A stretch of 64,000 nt of DNA, taken from Aurelia coerulea (lineage: Eukaryota; Cnidaria; Scyphozoa; Semaeostomeae; Ulmaridae). The notes beneath the pieces were generated by a model. That model saw only the letters and a program-made list of their open reading frames with translations, was not told the origin of the DNA and made no database searches. The position numbers and the translations under genes are program-made. The DNA is taken from contig CM076961.1 of the NCBI GenBank assembly GCA_039566865.1, positions 3,603,501 to 3,667,500 of the forward strand, written 5' to 3'. Positions 1 through 10,842 of this stretch are shown in pieces (within the stretch, counting starts at the first letter, position 1; every line of letters starts with the position of its first letter).

Positions 1-236
1 GTTTTGTGCTGTCAGGGGTCTGAATTTTTTTGGTGAAAATGAGATGGGGGTCTGAAATTTTTCATGGCTAGAATGCAGGGGTCTAAAAATTTTTGGGCAA
101 ATTTTCAAAATGCTTCCACCCCCCTCCCTGTTATTAAATATGACAGCTCCCTAAAACAAATTTTCGTTGGTACACCCTATGAATCTAAGTCAAGTACCCC
201 CCTCTCGAAATTTGAACTCCAAAACCAAACATTTCA
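1..236. other. Low-complexity non-coding sequence
   Basis: AT-rich sequence with several imperfect repeats of a motif like GGGGGTCTGAAATTTTT near the left edge. The short open frame at 64-297 has no protein-like features and ends inside a hairpin. No gene seen. Confidence 0.5.
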
Positions 237-266
237 TGGACTTGCCCCACGACTAGGGCAAGTCCA
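237..266. repeat. 30-bp hairpin element, TGGACTTGCCC family
   Basis: Perfect 11-bp inverted termini (TGGACTTGCCC and GGGCAAGTCCA) around an 8-bp spacer. The same termini bound the 65-bp hairpin at 54343-54407, which has a perfect 9-bp target duplication. Here the nine bases on each side match at only about six positions, so this would be an old or further-deleted copy. Confidence 0.5.
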
Positions 267-299
267 GAAATTTCCTAGCTTTTGGACAAAGTGCTGAAA

Positions 300-3148
300 T
301 CTGATTCTTGAACTCTGTTCAAGGTGTCCTTTCCATTATCCCATAATCCCCCATTCCCATTCCGAAGACAGATCAAGTGACAGCGTTGCTGGGCGTCGCA
401 TTTTGATTGACGTCATGGAAATGATTCACCCAGACCCCTTGTGTTCTAAAACAATGGTTGGGTACGAAAGTATTTTAATTTATTCGTAACTATTCACATA
501 TTTAATTTGGAGACCAGTGGGAGGGAGTGGCACTTCGTTCTTTGCTGCTGCAATCGTGGTCAAGGCCAGGCTGAAGAAATCTCGATCCTGCTTGTTGTAA
601 TTTGTTGAAGCACCAAGGTATACCTCTTATATATTTTTACATCCTTTATCCACAATCCTAAGCTGTTAAGATCATTTTTACACGTCTTAGAACGGTGATT
701 TAGGCCGTTCCTTCTCCTTGACTTACGAAAAAGGCCTTCATGGATGGTCCATGCTAGGAGATCGAACCTAAGCTGAAAAATTCCTCGATCCTTCTTCTTG
801 CAATTCATAAAACAAAGTCTTACATACTCCCTTGATACCAGTTATTTCCATCACAATTTTTTGCAAGTGCTGGATCGATGATTTTAGCCATCATTTCTTG
901 TTGACTTCACACGATGAAAGGCCCACCAATGATTTATTCCAGGTCACTTCGGACTAGAAATAAAAGAGTTGGCTTCACACTGGAAGCCCTTGTCTTGTTC
1001 TGCCAACCCAAGGCAGGTCAAGGGTCTACGTTATGTTTATCGTTCACTGGGACAACAGTTCTAAATCATAGCCAGTAATGAACATTTTAGTTGCCAATTT
1101 CAGGCTCAAATTTCAAAACAACATATGGCAAGCCTTTGTGGCCAAAAATGGTTTTAACAAGATGGTGGTTTGCTCTTGTATTGCTTTTGGGAAGTAATTT
1201 GTAAATGAGATTTAGTGCTTTGCAAATAGTTTTGCACCAGGGCTGTTTATTAATTTTTGCAGTACCGTATTACGAGCTACCCAGGCTTAAAATGTCCTGT
1301 TGTGTTGAGAAAGCATTAATATTTGATGTTGTCTGGTCTGGAATGTAAAATTGAATTATAATTTGTTTTATATGATAGTCAGACATCTCTGCCTTGCAGC
1401 CTTTCGTAGGAAGCTCGGAAGGGTTGCAAACCTTGCCATGCTATTTTATTCATTTATCTCACTAAAATGTTTGGCAGAATCAGAAAAACACTTCCTTTAG
1501 AGCTGCATGTTTTGTTGTCCTAAAATTTGACTAAAATACCTTTATGTTTGCGAAGGTAATCCCTCTGTAAGCTGTTCATGTTCCCAAAGAAAGCCTGCAT
1601 TTCAAGCTTGGTAAGCCACAGATAAAGGGTATCAGACACCCATGATAGATGGCATGCAGTTCTGGAGCCCTGTTCAAGCTGGTTCAGGAGGAAGGAGTTG
1701 TGAATGAATGGATCATTTTGGGGCTGCTTCTCATGAGGGTGTTACTTTAAAAGCACATCATGAAGATTTGGGACATTAGTCACACCCTTGAGGATGATTT
1801 CTGTAAGGAAATGGCTTCCTTTCTTGTCAAGAGGCACTTACAAACAGGATTTTCTTGTCTAAGAGCAATGCTGGATCCTGTGGGCTCCATGATGAAATGT
1901 CTGCTTATCTATACATTATTGTACATCAACCTACTTTGGTTATTACCTACTATCTACTTAGATGCTTTCCTTCCTGAGCCCCAATATGCAGCTAAAGATG
2001 TCAGATTTGCTTTCATCACAAGCTTGAAAGTTTCATCTAACTTTTGAATACTGGGTGTGTTCAGATAATTTGATATCCTGTTTGCAAAGAGCACAGTGTG
2101 AAGGGGAAGCCCTAGTGATTTTAACAGGCCAGAGCAGAGTTGATGGATTTCACTTTGTTGGCAATAAGAAAGGCTGAGAATAAAAAGAAACCTTCCTTTT
2201 GAATCGATGTTTATAAATCATGGTCTCCTAAGGCCAGTGATCTTTAAATCCAACAAAGTTGAGAATTTCATCTATTTCTGTAGCTTATTGTTTAGCAAAG
2301 TTGTATTGATATGATCTGGGTGGTTGTTGATTTGAAAAGTCTGGATCTTTCTGTGGTGGGCGTTGACAGTTTGCAAGCAGGCCTAAATTTGATTACTCAT
2401 AAACTCCCCCAGCAGGATTAAAAAGAGTTATGGACAAAGTCTTATCTTACTTGAAAGTGGTGTCACAGGCTGCAGAGAAGGGTTTTCATTGGACCAATCC
2501 GCCTCAATACTTTCTCAAATTTTTGATAAATAGAGCTTTTGAGGGTGTCTCTTCAATTATTTAGTTGGAATTTGCTCCAAACCTTTCACCCTCTGCTGCT
2601 CCTAGTTGTGATCAGTAGTAAGGGCTTGGTAATCAGCAATACTTTACTATTCTTGCAAAAGATGGTGCTGAGGTTCTTTCAAAACTAGGAGAAAAAGGCA
2701 GATTGTGTTCAACATTATTATATGATAAAACTAGAAAAGCCCCAGCATTCCAGCACTCAAGCACAGGTAGAAAGCATCAGAATTGTGAAATGGCAGAATG
2801 GATCAGATCATAAAAAATGTTCTATGTCCACAGACCAAGATCTTATCTCACATTTGGGCATGATTTGAGATTAAGGGAATAGACATTGGCTATCTATACC
2901 ATATCAAGTTGCCACTATAAATAGGCCAAAGAAACACCTGCACACTCGTTATTTTTGTAGCTACAATGAAAGCACATTTGTTATTATATAGCTATCAAAT
3001 AAGATAGGGTATATTTTTATCTTGGCATATGCCAGCTTTTAACTTAGCCTTCAGTGCAGCCTTCTTTTGTAAAATGTTAAGAACCTGAAAGTAGAAAGAC
3101 TCATCATCACCAAGAGATTTCTTGTATGGCTGACTCAGCAAAATCAAA
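300..3148. other. No gene recognised
   Basis: About 2.8 kb of AT-rich sequence. The longest open frame (1760-2047, 95 codons) lacks splice context, a recognisable domain and codon regularity. It may hold decayed repeats that I cannot name. Confidence 0.5.
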
Positions 3149-3661
3149 TAAGGGGCCGATTATATGAGAGTTTGCAGCCCAGGCTGGAATTTCAGCCCTG
3201 TTAGCCGAGGTGCAAATGGCGTGCGATTATATGACAGATGCCAGCCCGGGCTGAAATTTACTAAAAAATATGGCGCCAAAATTGTTTGAGGTTTAAAACT
3301 TCAAGATTGCTTTAAAATCACAAACTTTCCTGCTGAGAATGTTCTCTGCTTTCATCTGCCACCCCACCTTTGAAAACCTTTGCTTTAATCGTTTTTGGCG
3401 CGAAACTATATTCAAACTGCGCGTGCGCAAAACTAATTCTCAGCCCGGGCTGGAGAAAATTACGATTACATGAGAAATCTCAGCCCGTTTACCCGGGCTG
3501 GAAATCCCAGCCCACCTAGCTCAAGGAGGCTGGCTTTTCAGCCCGGGCTGAAAATTCTCATGTAATCGCAAACTTATTTTTACAAAGAGATGACTGGAGA
3601 GGGGGGCTGAGTTTTCAGCCCGGTTAGCAGGGCTGAAAACTCTTCATATAATCAGCCCCTA
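3149..3661. mobile_element. MITE with 8-bp target duplication
   Basis: Inverted termini of about 20 bp (left TAAGGGGCCGATTATATGAG, right the complement of TAGGGGCTGATTATATGA) are flanked by an identical 8-bp duplication AAATCAAA at 3141-3148 and 3662-3669. The interior is rich in the palindrome CAGCCCGGGCTG and close variants, repeated in both halves. No coding capacity. The 8-bp duplication fits hAT or a related superfamily; assignment is inference. Confidence 0.75.
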
Positions 3662-4832
3662 AAATCAAAGGTAATATCTGTTCTATCAAACTTCTCATTT
3701 TCAAATAAATACAAAACAAAGACATCACCTAAGCTTATTGTGAAAATATCCCAATCATCTACCTAGGTTGAAATTGGTTAATATCACAATGGACAAGCCC
3801 ACAGTCTTTCTACTTTCCCCTTCTTTCAGTTTTTCACAAAACATAGACTACAGGCAGGCTTGGTTGGGAATATTTTCTCACTACAGTACATTACTTCACA
3901 TCACTTGGATTAATCAATTTTCAAGTCAAAATCTATGTATTTGCACTTTGTTGCTCCACCAAAACCTGATCCTGTCACATTGTTAAAATATCCCAGTTTT
4001 TATAACACCTAGCAACTGTATATTGATTGGTTTAACTTGACCAACCCACACTCTGAGCAAAGAATTGTTCTGGTTGCCCATCCTATTTGGTTGCCCTGGT
4101 AATCCATTCTTTTGTGTCATTTTTGTGGATCAGCTTACTTTGTCAATAGATATTTATCAGATATGAAGATGTAGAATTTCAATCATGGATTATCATGTTT
4201 GTGCATGAATTCTTAACTGCAAACTGCTTCTAAGCTGCATATGTAAATATTTCAATCTTGTGACCAATCCTATCTTTTAAAATACTGATTTAAAAAGCTC
4301 TAAAATTCATTAACCACCCCCATCCCTCGCCAAAATTCCAACAAGTATGGAAAGTAATGGGTTATTTGTGGTTTCTCAAAACTCACAGTTTCTAAGAAAG
4401 TTCTATAACATTTTGAGTGTTTGCTGCATTGTTAAGTACATTGAACTCTTCCACCTTGGGCACCTTGGGAGTGTCAGCTCCCCCTCAAATTTTCAAGAGC
4501 AATTTTTATTTTGCTGTGTGTATCCATCGAAGCAGCATTTGCCAAAATGTGAAGCAAGATCCTCTTGTTCCATGCACATGTAAAGCAAAATGCCATGAAT
4601 GGTCAAATTGTTAAACATGTTTGGTTTTGTGAATTAGTGGACAAATGGAATTTTGCAGCACATGTGAAGGAAAAGACAAAGTTTCAGAAGGTGCCCTTAT
4701 GTCTGTTTAATTTGAGGTTGTTTAGTGTTCCTCTGTGTCCCTTTGTCTCTTTTGGACCTGAAAGCACGCATTTTCCTTTCATTTTACTCTCTCAGAGGCA
4801 TTGTGACAAACTTTTTTCTTTCTATCCCTCAG

Positions 4833-7800
4833 ATGTCAACAAAGACAACAAAAATCACCATAACAAAGAGCACCGTTAAGGTTGTCAATGCCAGGGATGA
4901 GAAGGAATTCCCTAAAGCATCAAAAGTAGATGGCTGCTATGTGACTCCATGGGAGACAGGAGAGAAACAGCCCCCAGCTGGATGGAACAATTTCAAGTAT
5001 TTTTTTACACCAGACAACAGCAAAGTTCCAGATGAAGATGTAAGTGCAGTACAGTTCTTTTTTGTAATTCCTAACACAAATTTCATTCATAAGATGTCCC
5101 CTGAAACTTCTGGATTCACATGATTTTTCCAAATTTGGAGACTATTCAGACAGATGTGTAGGAAGTTATATTGTATTCTTAAGAACTTGTCTCAATTTGT
5201 AAGAACATGCAGGAATTAGTTAGAAGACATAGGGTCATTCTCAAAGCTCCAAATGTTTTCCAAATAAATGAAATGAGGGCAAAATGCTTTTGACCAACCG
5301 TTTGTAGAACTTACCAAAAAATTTATGGGTGACAAATTTATATGATGCATAGATGTGGATATAAGGGCATTCCTATTTAACCAAAAAATATATATGTGAA
5401 ATTGCCTTCCAAAATCTAAAATTCCAAAATCTGTATACTTATAGCAGAGAGAGTGGTTTTGTCATGGTTGGAAATTTTAAGCATGAGAATGAGCATCTTT
5501 GGAGGGAGTGCTTTTTGCGTGCACCAATATATGAGCAAGGCTGAAAAAAGCGCACAAGGCAATTTCCATTTCATCTTGACATCATACTGCAATTAAGATA
5601 TTTGTTTTATAATTTTGCCTTCATGGAAAAATTTTCTTTTTTATCATAGAAACTGAATGAGGAGCCATTGATGCAGATGGTCAAGGCTGACCCAAACCGC
5701 ATTGAAAATCCTCCAGAGAATGGCATCAGAGTGACATGGCTGGGACATGCATCTGTCCTCTTCCAGTTAGATAATGTCAACATCCTCACTAACCCTAACT
5801 TCAGTTCTAGGGGTGTCAGATACTACCACCCTGGCGGCGACTACCGTTACAGAAAGCCAGTCTATGAGGTACAGCAACTTCCAAGAATTGATGCCATTCT
5901 CATTAGCAATACTCACTTTGATCATCTTGATCTGCCATCTGTCAAAGCTTTGAATGATAGATTTGGTGAAATGCTCCTGTGGTATGTGCCAGCAGGGCTT
6001 CAACCATGGATGAGCAAGGCTGGATGTGTCAATGTTGTAGAGTTGGAATGGTGGAGGGAAGATGAGGTAGACTTCATTGACCAGTCAAAAGTTGATGATG
6101 ATGAGGAGACAAAAGTGACCAAAGTCAAATTTGTCTTCTGCCCATCACAAAATCACCACACAAGGTCAAATGATGATGATAATGCAGTCTTATGGGGCAG
6201 CTGGGCAATTCTCACACCAAGATACAAGTTGTTCTATGTTGGAGGAACTGGGTACTGTGAAGTTTTCAAGTCTATTGGACGCAAATATGGACCATTCCAT
6301 ATGGCTGCTCTCCCAATTGGTGGATATGAGCCTGAGTGGAAGTTCGGTTATGCTAATAGCACCCCAGAAGAAGCTGTAAAGATCCACCAAGATTTGTTAG
6401 CCATGTGCTCATTGGCAATCTCATGGGGTACCTTCAGCTTCAGCAACGAGGTTGGTACTACACTTGTGTAATTGAGGGGTAGAAAAGGTATTTCTATCCT
6501 AATTCCCTCCAAGAAAGTGACAAAATCTCACATTACAATATTTAATGAAATGAGAATATCCCAAGGCTCCTGTTAATGAAATGAGAATCCTGTCAAATTT
6601 TGGGACAAGGTCGCCAAGACCAAAAAATGCACCATCCCACCTGTTTATGCGAAGCTGCATGTGTCCTTACACGAGCTATATTTCATTATGCCAAACATTT
6701 CATTGTTCGGGGTTTAGAACATTTGTCATAAGAGGAGAGAGTAGGTGTGGCTCGCATGAGATTTGCTTTGCCAAAAGCATGACATGGGGCTCAAATCTTT
6801 ATAAAGGTGCCTGTGCTTTAAATGCTCAGTGGAAAGTTCAGATTTCCGAGAAATTTTCTAGGAATCCAAGCTTTGTAGCCAATCCAAGAAAATACAAATG
6901 CTCGGGAAGCTTGGAAAATGAAGATTCACAGTGATAGTGCTCCAGGGTGTATAGAATTATATAACATTTTTCTTTAAATTGACTGGCTTGAAAGAAAGTC
7001 AGGGTAGTTCGCTGTAAATCTACCATGGAAATTTGTTGTTATCTCAATTATTTTCAAAATGGCGGCATTGTCATTATTTTTGAAAATGATGGAAAATGTT
7101 GAAAGAATTAAAACCATCATAAATCGTAAATAACTAGAGGAAAAATTAAACAATCTTCCAGGAAACCATGTTCCTGAAGGCTAAGGTTTAGGAGTTAGGA
7201 TTTAGAAATTCCTTGAATATAATAAGTGCCACTCATTTTGAATCTAATCAAGGTATCAAAAGATTTCCACAGCAGATTTACAGCAAGGTACACACATTTC
7301 CTTCCAAGCAATTTATGTCAAAGCAAAATGTAACAGGATTTTACACCCATCTTTTTTAAAATATGAGCCCAATGCTCAAATGCACTTATCATAAATGCCT
7401 GGGGTAGACATTATACAGGCTAACTCACCATACTGATATGGATATTGATGAACCACATTTACAAGTATTACCGTGTTGAGATAGCTCAGTCCTTAGAGTG
7501 TCTGCCTACAGTAGATAGCAGAAGGTCCTTAGTTCAAAACTCCGTCGTATCACGCTTTCTCCATTTGTCCATTTCTCGAAAAATTACCAAAATAAATATC
7601 ATAAATTCTAAACATAAGAATAAATTGTATAGTTTTTTATGTCAAAAATTTTTGCCTCACTGCTGCAAAGGATCGGTGTTAACCAAGGATCTGTGATGTG
7701 TCTATAAAATATTTTTTGACTGTTTTTCTTTAGTACTACTTGGATCCACCACACAAACTACAAGAAGAGCTTAGGAAAGATGGCCTATCAGACATGCAAT

Positions 7801-8045
7801 TCTTCCTTTTGAAACACGGAGAATCAAGGTTGATTGAAATCAAGGAAGCGAACGAGAAAAGGGAGGATCATGATCATCATCATGAGCATGCAGAGGGGCA
7901 TGGGGACGTTCATCACCATGACCATGGGAATGAAGAGCATCATGAGCATCACCATGACGACCATGCTCACGATGAGGAACAAGACCAAGGACTCATTGAT
8001 TACCTTGTAGACAAACTTGCTGACGATGAAGAACACCATGACTAA
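4833..8045 (+). CDS. NAPE-PLD-like metallo-beta-lactamase-fold protein, probable pseudoenzyme with His-rich tail
   Basis: Three phase-0 exons, 4833-5039, 5650-6450 and 7734-8045, with donors GTAAGT and GTTGGT and acceptors TTATCATAG and TTTCTTTAG, give 439 residues (human NAPE-PLD has 393). ATG 4833 directly follows a splice acceptor (TCTATCCCTCAG), so a 5'UTR exon probably lies upstream. Family landmarks are clear: TWLGHAS near 99-105, LISNTHFDHLD 153-163, VLWGSW, GYCEVF, LPIGGYEPEW, WGTF 328-331 and LKHGESR near 362-368. The family hydrolyses N-acyl phosphatidylethanolamine at membranes to N-acylethanolamines, using two zinc ions. Here the ligand positions read N156, N237, G268 and S327, where human has H185, H253, D284 and H343; N305 replaces H321. 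Only H158, D160 and H161 remain. Residues 382-439 hold 19 His among Asp and Glu. The frame is otherwise intact, so a non-catalytic or altered metal-binding role is inferred. Confidence 0.9.
6781..7376. mobile_element. Foldback element copy A (AGCATAGG family), in intron 2 of the NAPE-PLD-like gene
   Basis: One of five copies in the window. It has long inverted arms containing GGCTTGAAAG, GTAAATCTACCATGGA and their complements, and ends with AATGCT. Flanks CAAAAGCAT (6772-6780) and CAAATGCAC (7377-7385) match at 7 of 9, a decayed 9-bp target duplication. The left arm carries about 150 bp of extra sequence (about 6800-6950). Confidence 0.7.
7478..7546 (+). repeat. tRNA-derived SINE head or tRNA relic
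   Basis: Contains an A-box-like TAGCTCAGTCCTTAGAGTG and a B-box-like GGTCCTTAGTTCAAAACTC at tRNA-like spacing. The anticodon stem TCTGC/GCAGA encloses a 12-nt loop and there is no proper acceptor stem, so it is not a functional tRNA gene. It lies in intron 2 of the NAPE-PLD-like gene. Confidence 0.45.
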
Positions 8046-8483
8046 ATTTTTGTGACACATTGAGGCAATAAGGACTTGTGCACATTATTGGGGCAGTTAA
8101 AGGAGATTTGCACACATTTTCACATGCTTAGAACTAGTTTCGTTTATTTTGCTAACAGTAACTGCATAAGAATTTTGGAATGATAATTTTTGAGAGGACA
8201 GAAATTTACTAATGATAAAAATTCAACCCGTATTTTTAGGCATACAATATTTGGGTTTTCTTTTCGATATACATCTTGTTTATTTTCCTGAAAAACAGAG
8301 GGTCAATGCATTTTCATTTTTGTATTTATAAGTAACTTGTAGAATGAGATTGATACTTGGTAAAATATTTCTGTCTTTTTAGAGTGAATTTTCGTTTTCT
8401 CGCTTTTTTGCTTCGAGTCATCCTTTAGTGCTTGGTCTACTACTCTTAGTTTACGTCTACACTTAATCTTTCCTATGACCTTC

Positions 8484-8640
8484 AGGGCCGTAGGAAGCAG
8501 CTTCTGATTGGGGGGGCAATTGTTCTCAAAACAATAGAGAACAATGCATCTAATTAATTCTTGTGATGTAGCACCATTGTTTTCAAAATCATTTTGGGGG
8601 GCTTAATCCCTCCTGCCCTCCCCGCTTCCGACGGAGTAAG
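8484..8640. mobile_element. Small hAT-like MITE (tentative)
   Basis: Imperfect inverted ends (GGGCCGTAGGAAGC and GCTTCCGACGGAGT) with a G-run/C-run interior typical of the other hAT-like MITEs here. Flanking 8-mers ATGACCTT and AAGACCTC match at 6 of 8. Boundaries uncertain. Confidence 0.4.
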
Positions 8641-8997
8641 ACCTCAGGGCTCATTTGGATCCGTAACAAAAACCGTAAAACTTCTGTTCCTTCTATTACA
8701 CACAAATTTCGTTCAGGAGCAGTGTTTTAACGCTTTTGAACTGTAACAACTTAGTATCGTATCAAAACTCTACCGGTGAAGTGTAAACATGGTCTAAAAG
8801 CATAAACTTGTTTCCAGCGCACTTTAGACGTGTTGAGATATGAAGCGACTTCTTGCCACAGTTCGCAGTGTTTTTACTGAAAACGGGGGACATACTTTTG
8901 TTTTCCTTCACAAAATTTACCAGATTTGGACGCTTGATCCAAACCTCTTTTCTAACAAGGAAAAAGGTCTATAGTGAAAGAAACTCTAACGCTAGCC

Positions 8998-9181
8998 TAA
9001 AGCCTGGTTTCCACGAGGCGGAATTTTTCGCTCGAACTCTAAACTCCACTTGAACTTTTTTCTGGGCATGCGCAAATCAAAAAAATATGGTGCGCTTGAA
9101 CCCTGCGCATACCCAGAAAAAAGTTCGAGCGGAATTTGGCGTTCGAGCGAAAAAATTCCGCCTCGTGGAAGACAGGCTTAA
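8998..9181. mobile_element. Foldback MITE, TTAA-type
   Basis: Two arms of about 60 bp are near-perfect complements: left contains TTTCCACGAGGCGGAATTTT, right AAAATTCCGCCTCGTGGAA. The right end abuts TTAA (9178-9181) and the left TAAA (8998-9001), consistent with a mutated TTAA target duplication. No coding capacity. Superfamily (Kolobok or piggyBac type) is inference. Confidence 0.65.
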
Positions 9182-9816
9182 CTGCACTAGCCACAACTTA
9201 CGTTCATTGAATCGATGTTGTTGTTGCTTCAAATATTTTCAAACATTTCGTTATTTCATTAAATATTTCTCTTCTGAAAACAGCAAAAAATCAGATTGGT
9301 TGAATCTTCTTAAATCTAAACTTGCTGCCAAAGGCAAACAAACCACGCCTTCAGTTGAACTGCTGTAGCCATCAATCAAACCTTTCGTATAAAAATGTAT
9401 AAAAAATGTCGCTCGATCCAAACTCTTCAGTAGAATAGTGTAAGACCACAGCGGCTAGGGAGCGAAAAGACTCTTCTATCTTCGAAGTGAGTTCTAAAAA
9501 CAGCTGAAAATTTGAAATCAAAGCTAAACTTCATTCATCAACCGTGGTTTTTGCTGCATGAAAACGCTCCGTACAACTCGACAAACAATGAAATTTCGGA
9601 CTGTCTGAAAATCAAATTTGGCCTATCAGTGGAAACCATGGATCGAGACTGCAGTAGCTGAATTCATAGAAAGTTTTACTGGATATTATTACACCAAATC
9701 TGGTTGCTCTATCTGTTCCCAGTCAAGAGTTAGGTAGGGGAGGCTTTTTTGCCCCCCCCCAACCAAAATAGGACGTGTCAACCACTATTTAAGCTCAACA
9801 GTCCTATCAGTTGAAC

Positions 9817-9992
9817 TACAGTATTACTCGGCCACTAAGAAACTGACTTATAAGAAACTGCAGCCTGCCAGATGGCACCATAGTCATCTTTCAAGATTTG
9901 GTTTAATATAACATTTATATAATATTTATAAGAAACCAAGCAGCCTGGTTTTACAAAATGAGTTTCTTAGTGGCAGGGAGGGTAATACTGTA
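9817..9992. mobile_element. MITE with TA target and CAGTATTAC termini
   Basis: Inverted termini CAGTATTACTCGGCCACTAA and TTAGTGGCAGGGAGGGTAA lead to GTAATACTG, each next to TA. The interior contains TATAAGAAACTGCAGCCTGCC-like repeats also seen near 32670-32900. Confidence 0.6.
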
Positions 9993-10144
9993 GTCCACTG
10001 TTGATCTGCGGTTTCCGTTTAGGCCAGTTTTCCTGTCGATACAACCAGGTTTCTATCAATTTTCCAACATCAACACACTGTTAATTAAAAGTTTCTGTTC
10101 AGGAAAAGTTTGATTTTCTGAAAAATCTAATCGTGCCCGCAAAG

Positions 10145-10640
10145 AGCATAAGGTTCAAATCTAAAAAGGTGGGTGTAAAATTCTATAACATTTTTCTTTT
10201 GATTGAATGGCTTGAAAGGAACTTATGGTACTTTGCTGTAAATCTGCCGTGGACATTTTTAAATATCTTGTTTTTTTCAAAATGGCGGCAATTTAATTAT
10301 TTTTGAAAAAATCGATGAAAAATTTTGAAAAACTTTAAATCATCGTAAATCCTAAACCAATAGAGAGAAAATGATACAATCTTTAAAAAAACCCATAGTT
10401 TATGAAGGTCTACAATATGGTGGCAAGCAGAAATCTGTAGCTTTTCTGGTTTAGTATTTAGAGATTTGATGACGTCATGGCATCAAATTTGATATATGCC
10501 GCCATTTTGAAAACTAATCAAGATATCAATAAATTTCCACGGCAGATTTACAACAAAAAACCCTAAGTTCATTCCAAGCCATTTTTTCAAAGAAAATTGT
10601 AATAGTATCTCACACCGACCTTTTTATTGAGCCCTATGTT
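10145..10640. mobile_element. Foldback element copy B (AGCATAGG family)
   Basis: About 200-bp inverted arms: GGTGGGTGTAAAATTCT and GTAAATCTGCCGTGGA at left, TCCACGGCAGATTTACA and CTCACACCGACCTTTTT at right. Flanked by a perfect 9-bp duplication CCCGCAAAG (10136-10144 and 10641-10649). It lies just downstream of the PSMA5 stop codon and contains a poly(A) signal on the minus strand. Confidence 0.85.
10623..10628 (-). promoter_or_regulatory. Candidate PSMA5 poly(A) signal AATAAA
   Basis: AATAAA on the minus strand about 215 nt downstream of the PSMA5 stop, inside the right arm of foldback copy B. Another AATAAA overlaps the last codons of the gene but would place cleavage almost at the stop. 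No other hexamer was noticed between them. Confidence 0.4.
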
Positions 10641-10842
10641 CCCGCAAAGGACCCTGGGTGACAATGGCTCTTTAAAACTGCAAAGGAGACCGAAATGAAA
10701 ATCGAAGTGACCTTGAAGTTCTGATCGGATGAGATATCAACTTAAGTTTCAAGAGAAGGAAATGTAAAAACTACTCATCAACGAATGTCTGTAGTTGTAT
10801 CTGTGGTTGAAAAATGTCTTCTCTCCCTTTCTTCGCTTTTCA

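Noticed and set aside
1760..2047. 95-codon open frame
   Set aside because: Isolated, hydrophobic by composition bias, no homology that I recognise and no splice context.
4725..4832. Upstream extension of the first NAPE-PLD-like coding exon
   Set aside because: The open frame continues to 4725, but a polypyrimidine tract and CAG end at 4832 and the ATG follows directly at 4833, so the upstream part is read as intron.
7478..7546. tRNA gene
   Set aside because: A- and B-box-like motifs are present, but the 12-nt anticodon loop and absent acceptor stem rule out a normal tRNA.
7824..8060. Minus-strand open frame rich in Met and Val opposite the His tail
   Set aside because: It is the shadow of the CATCAC/GAT-rich coding exon; ATGATG and GTGATG codons arise from its complement.
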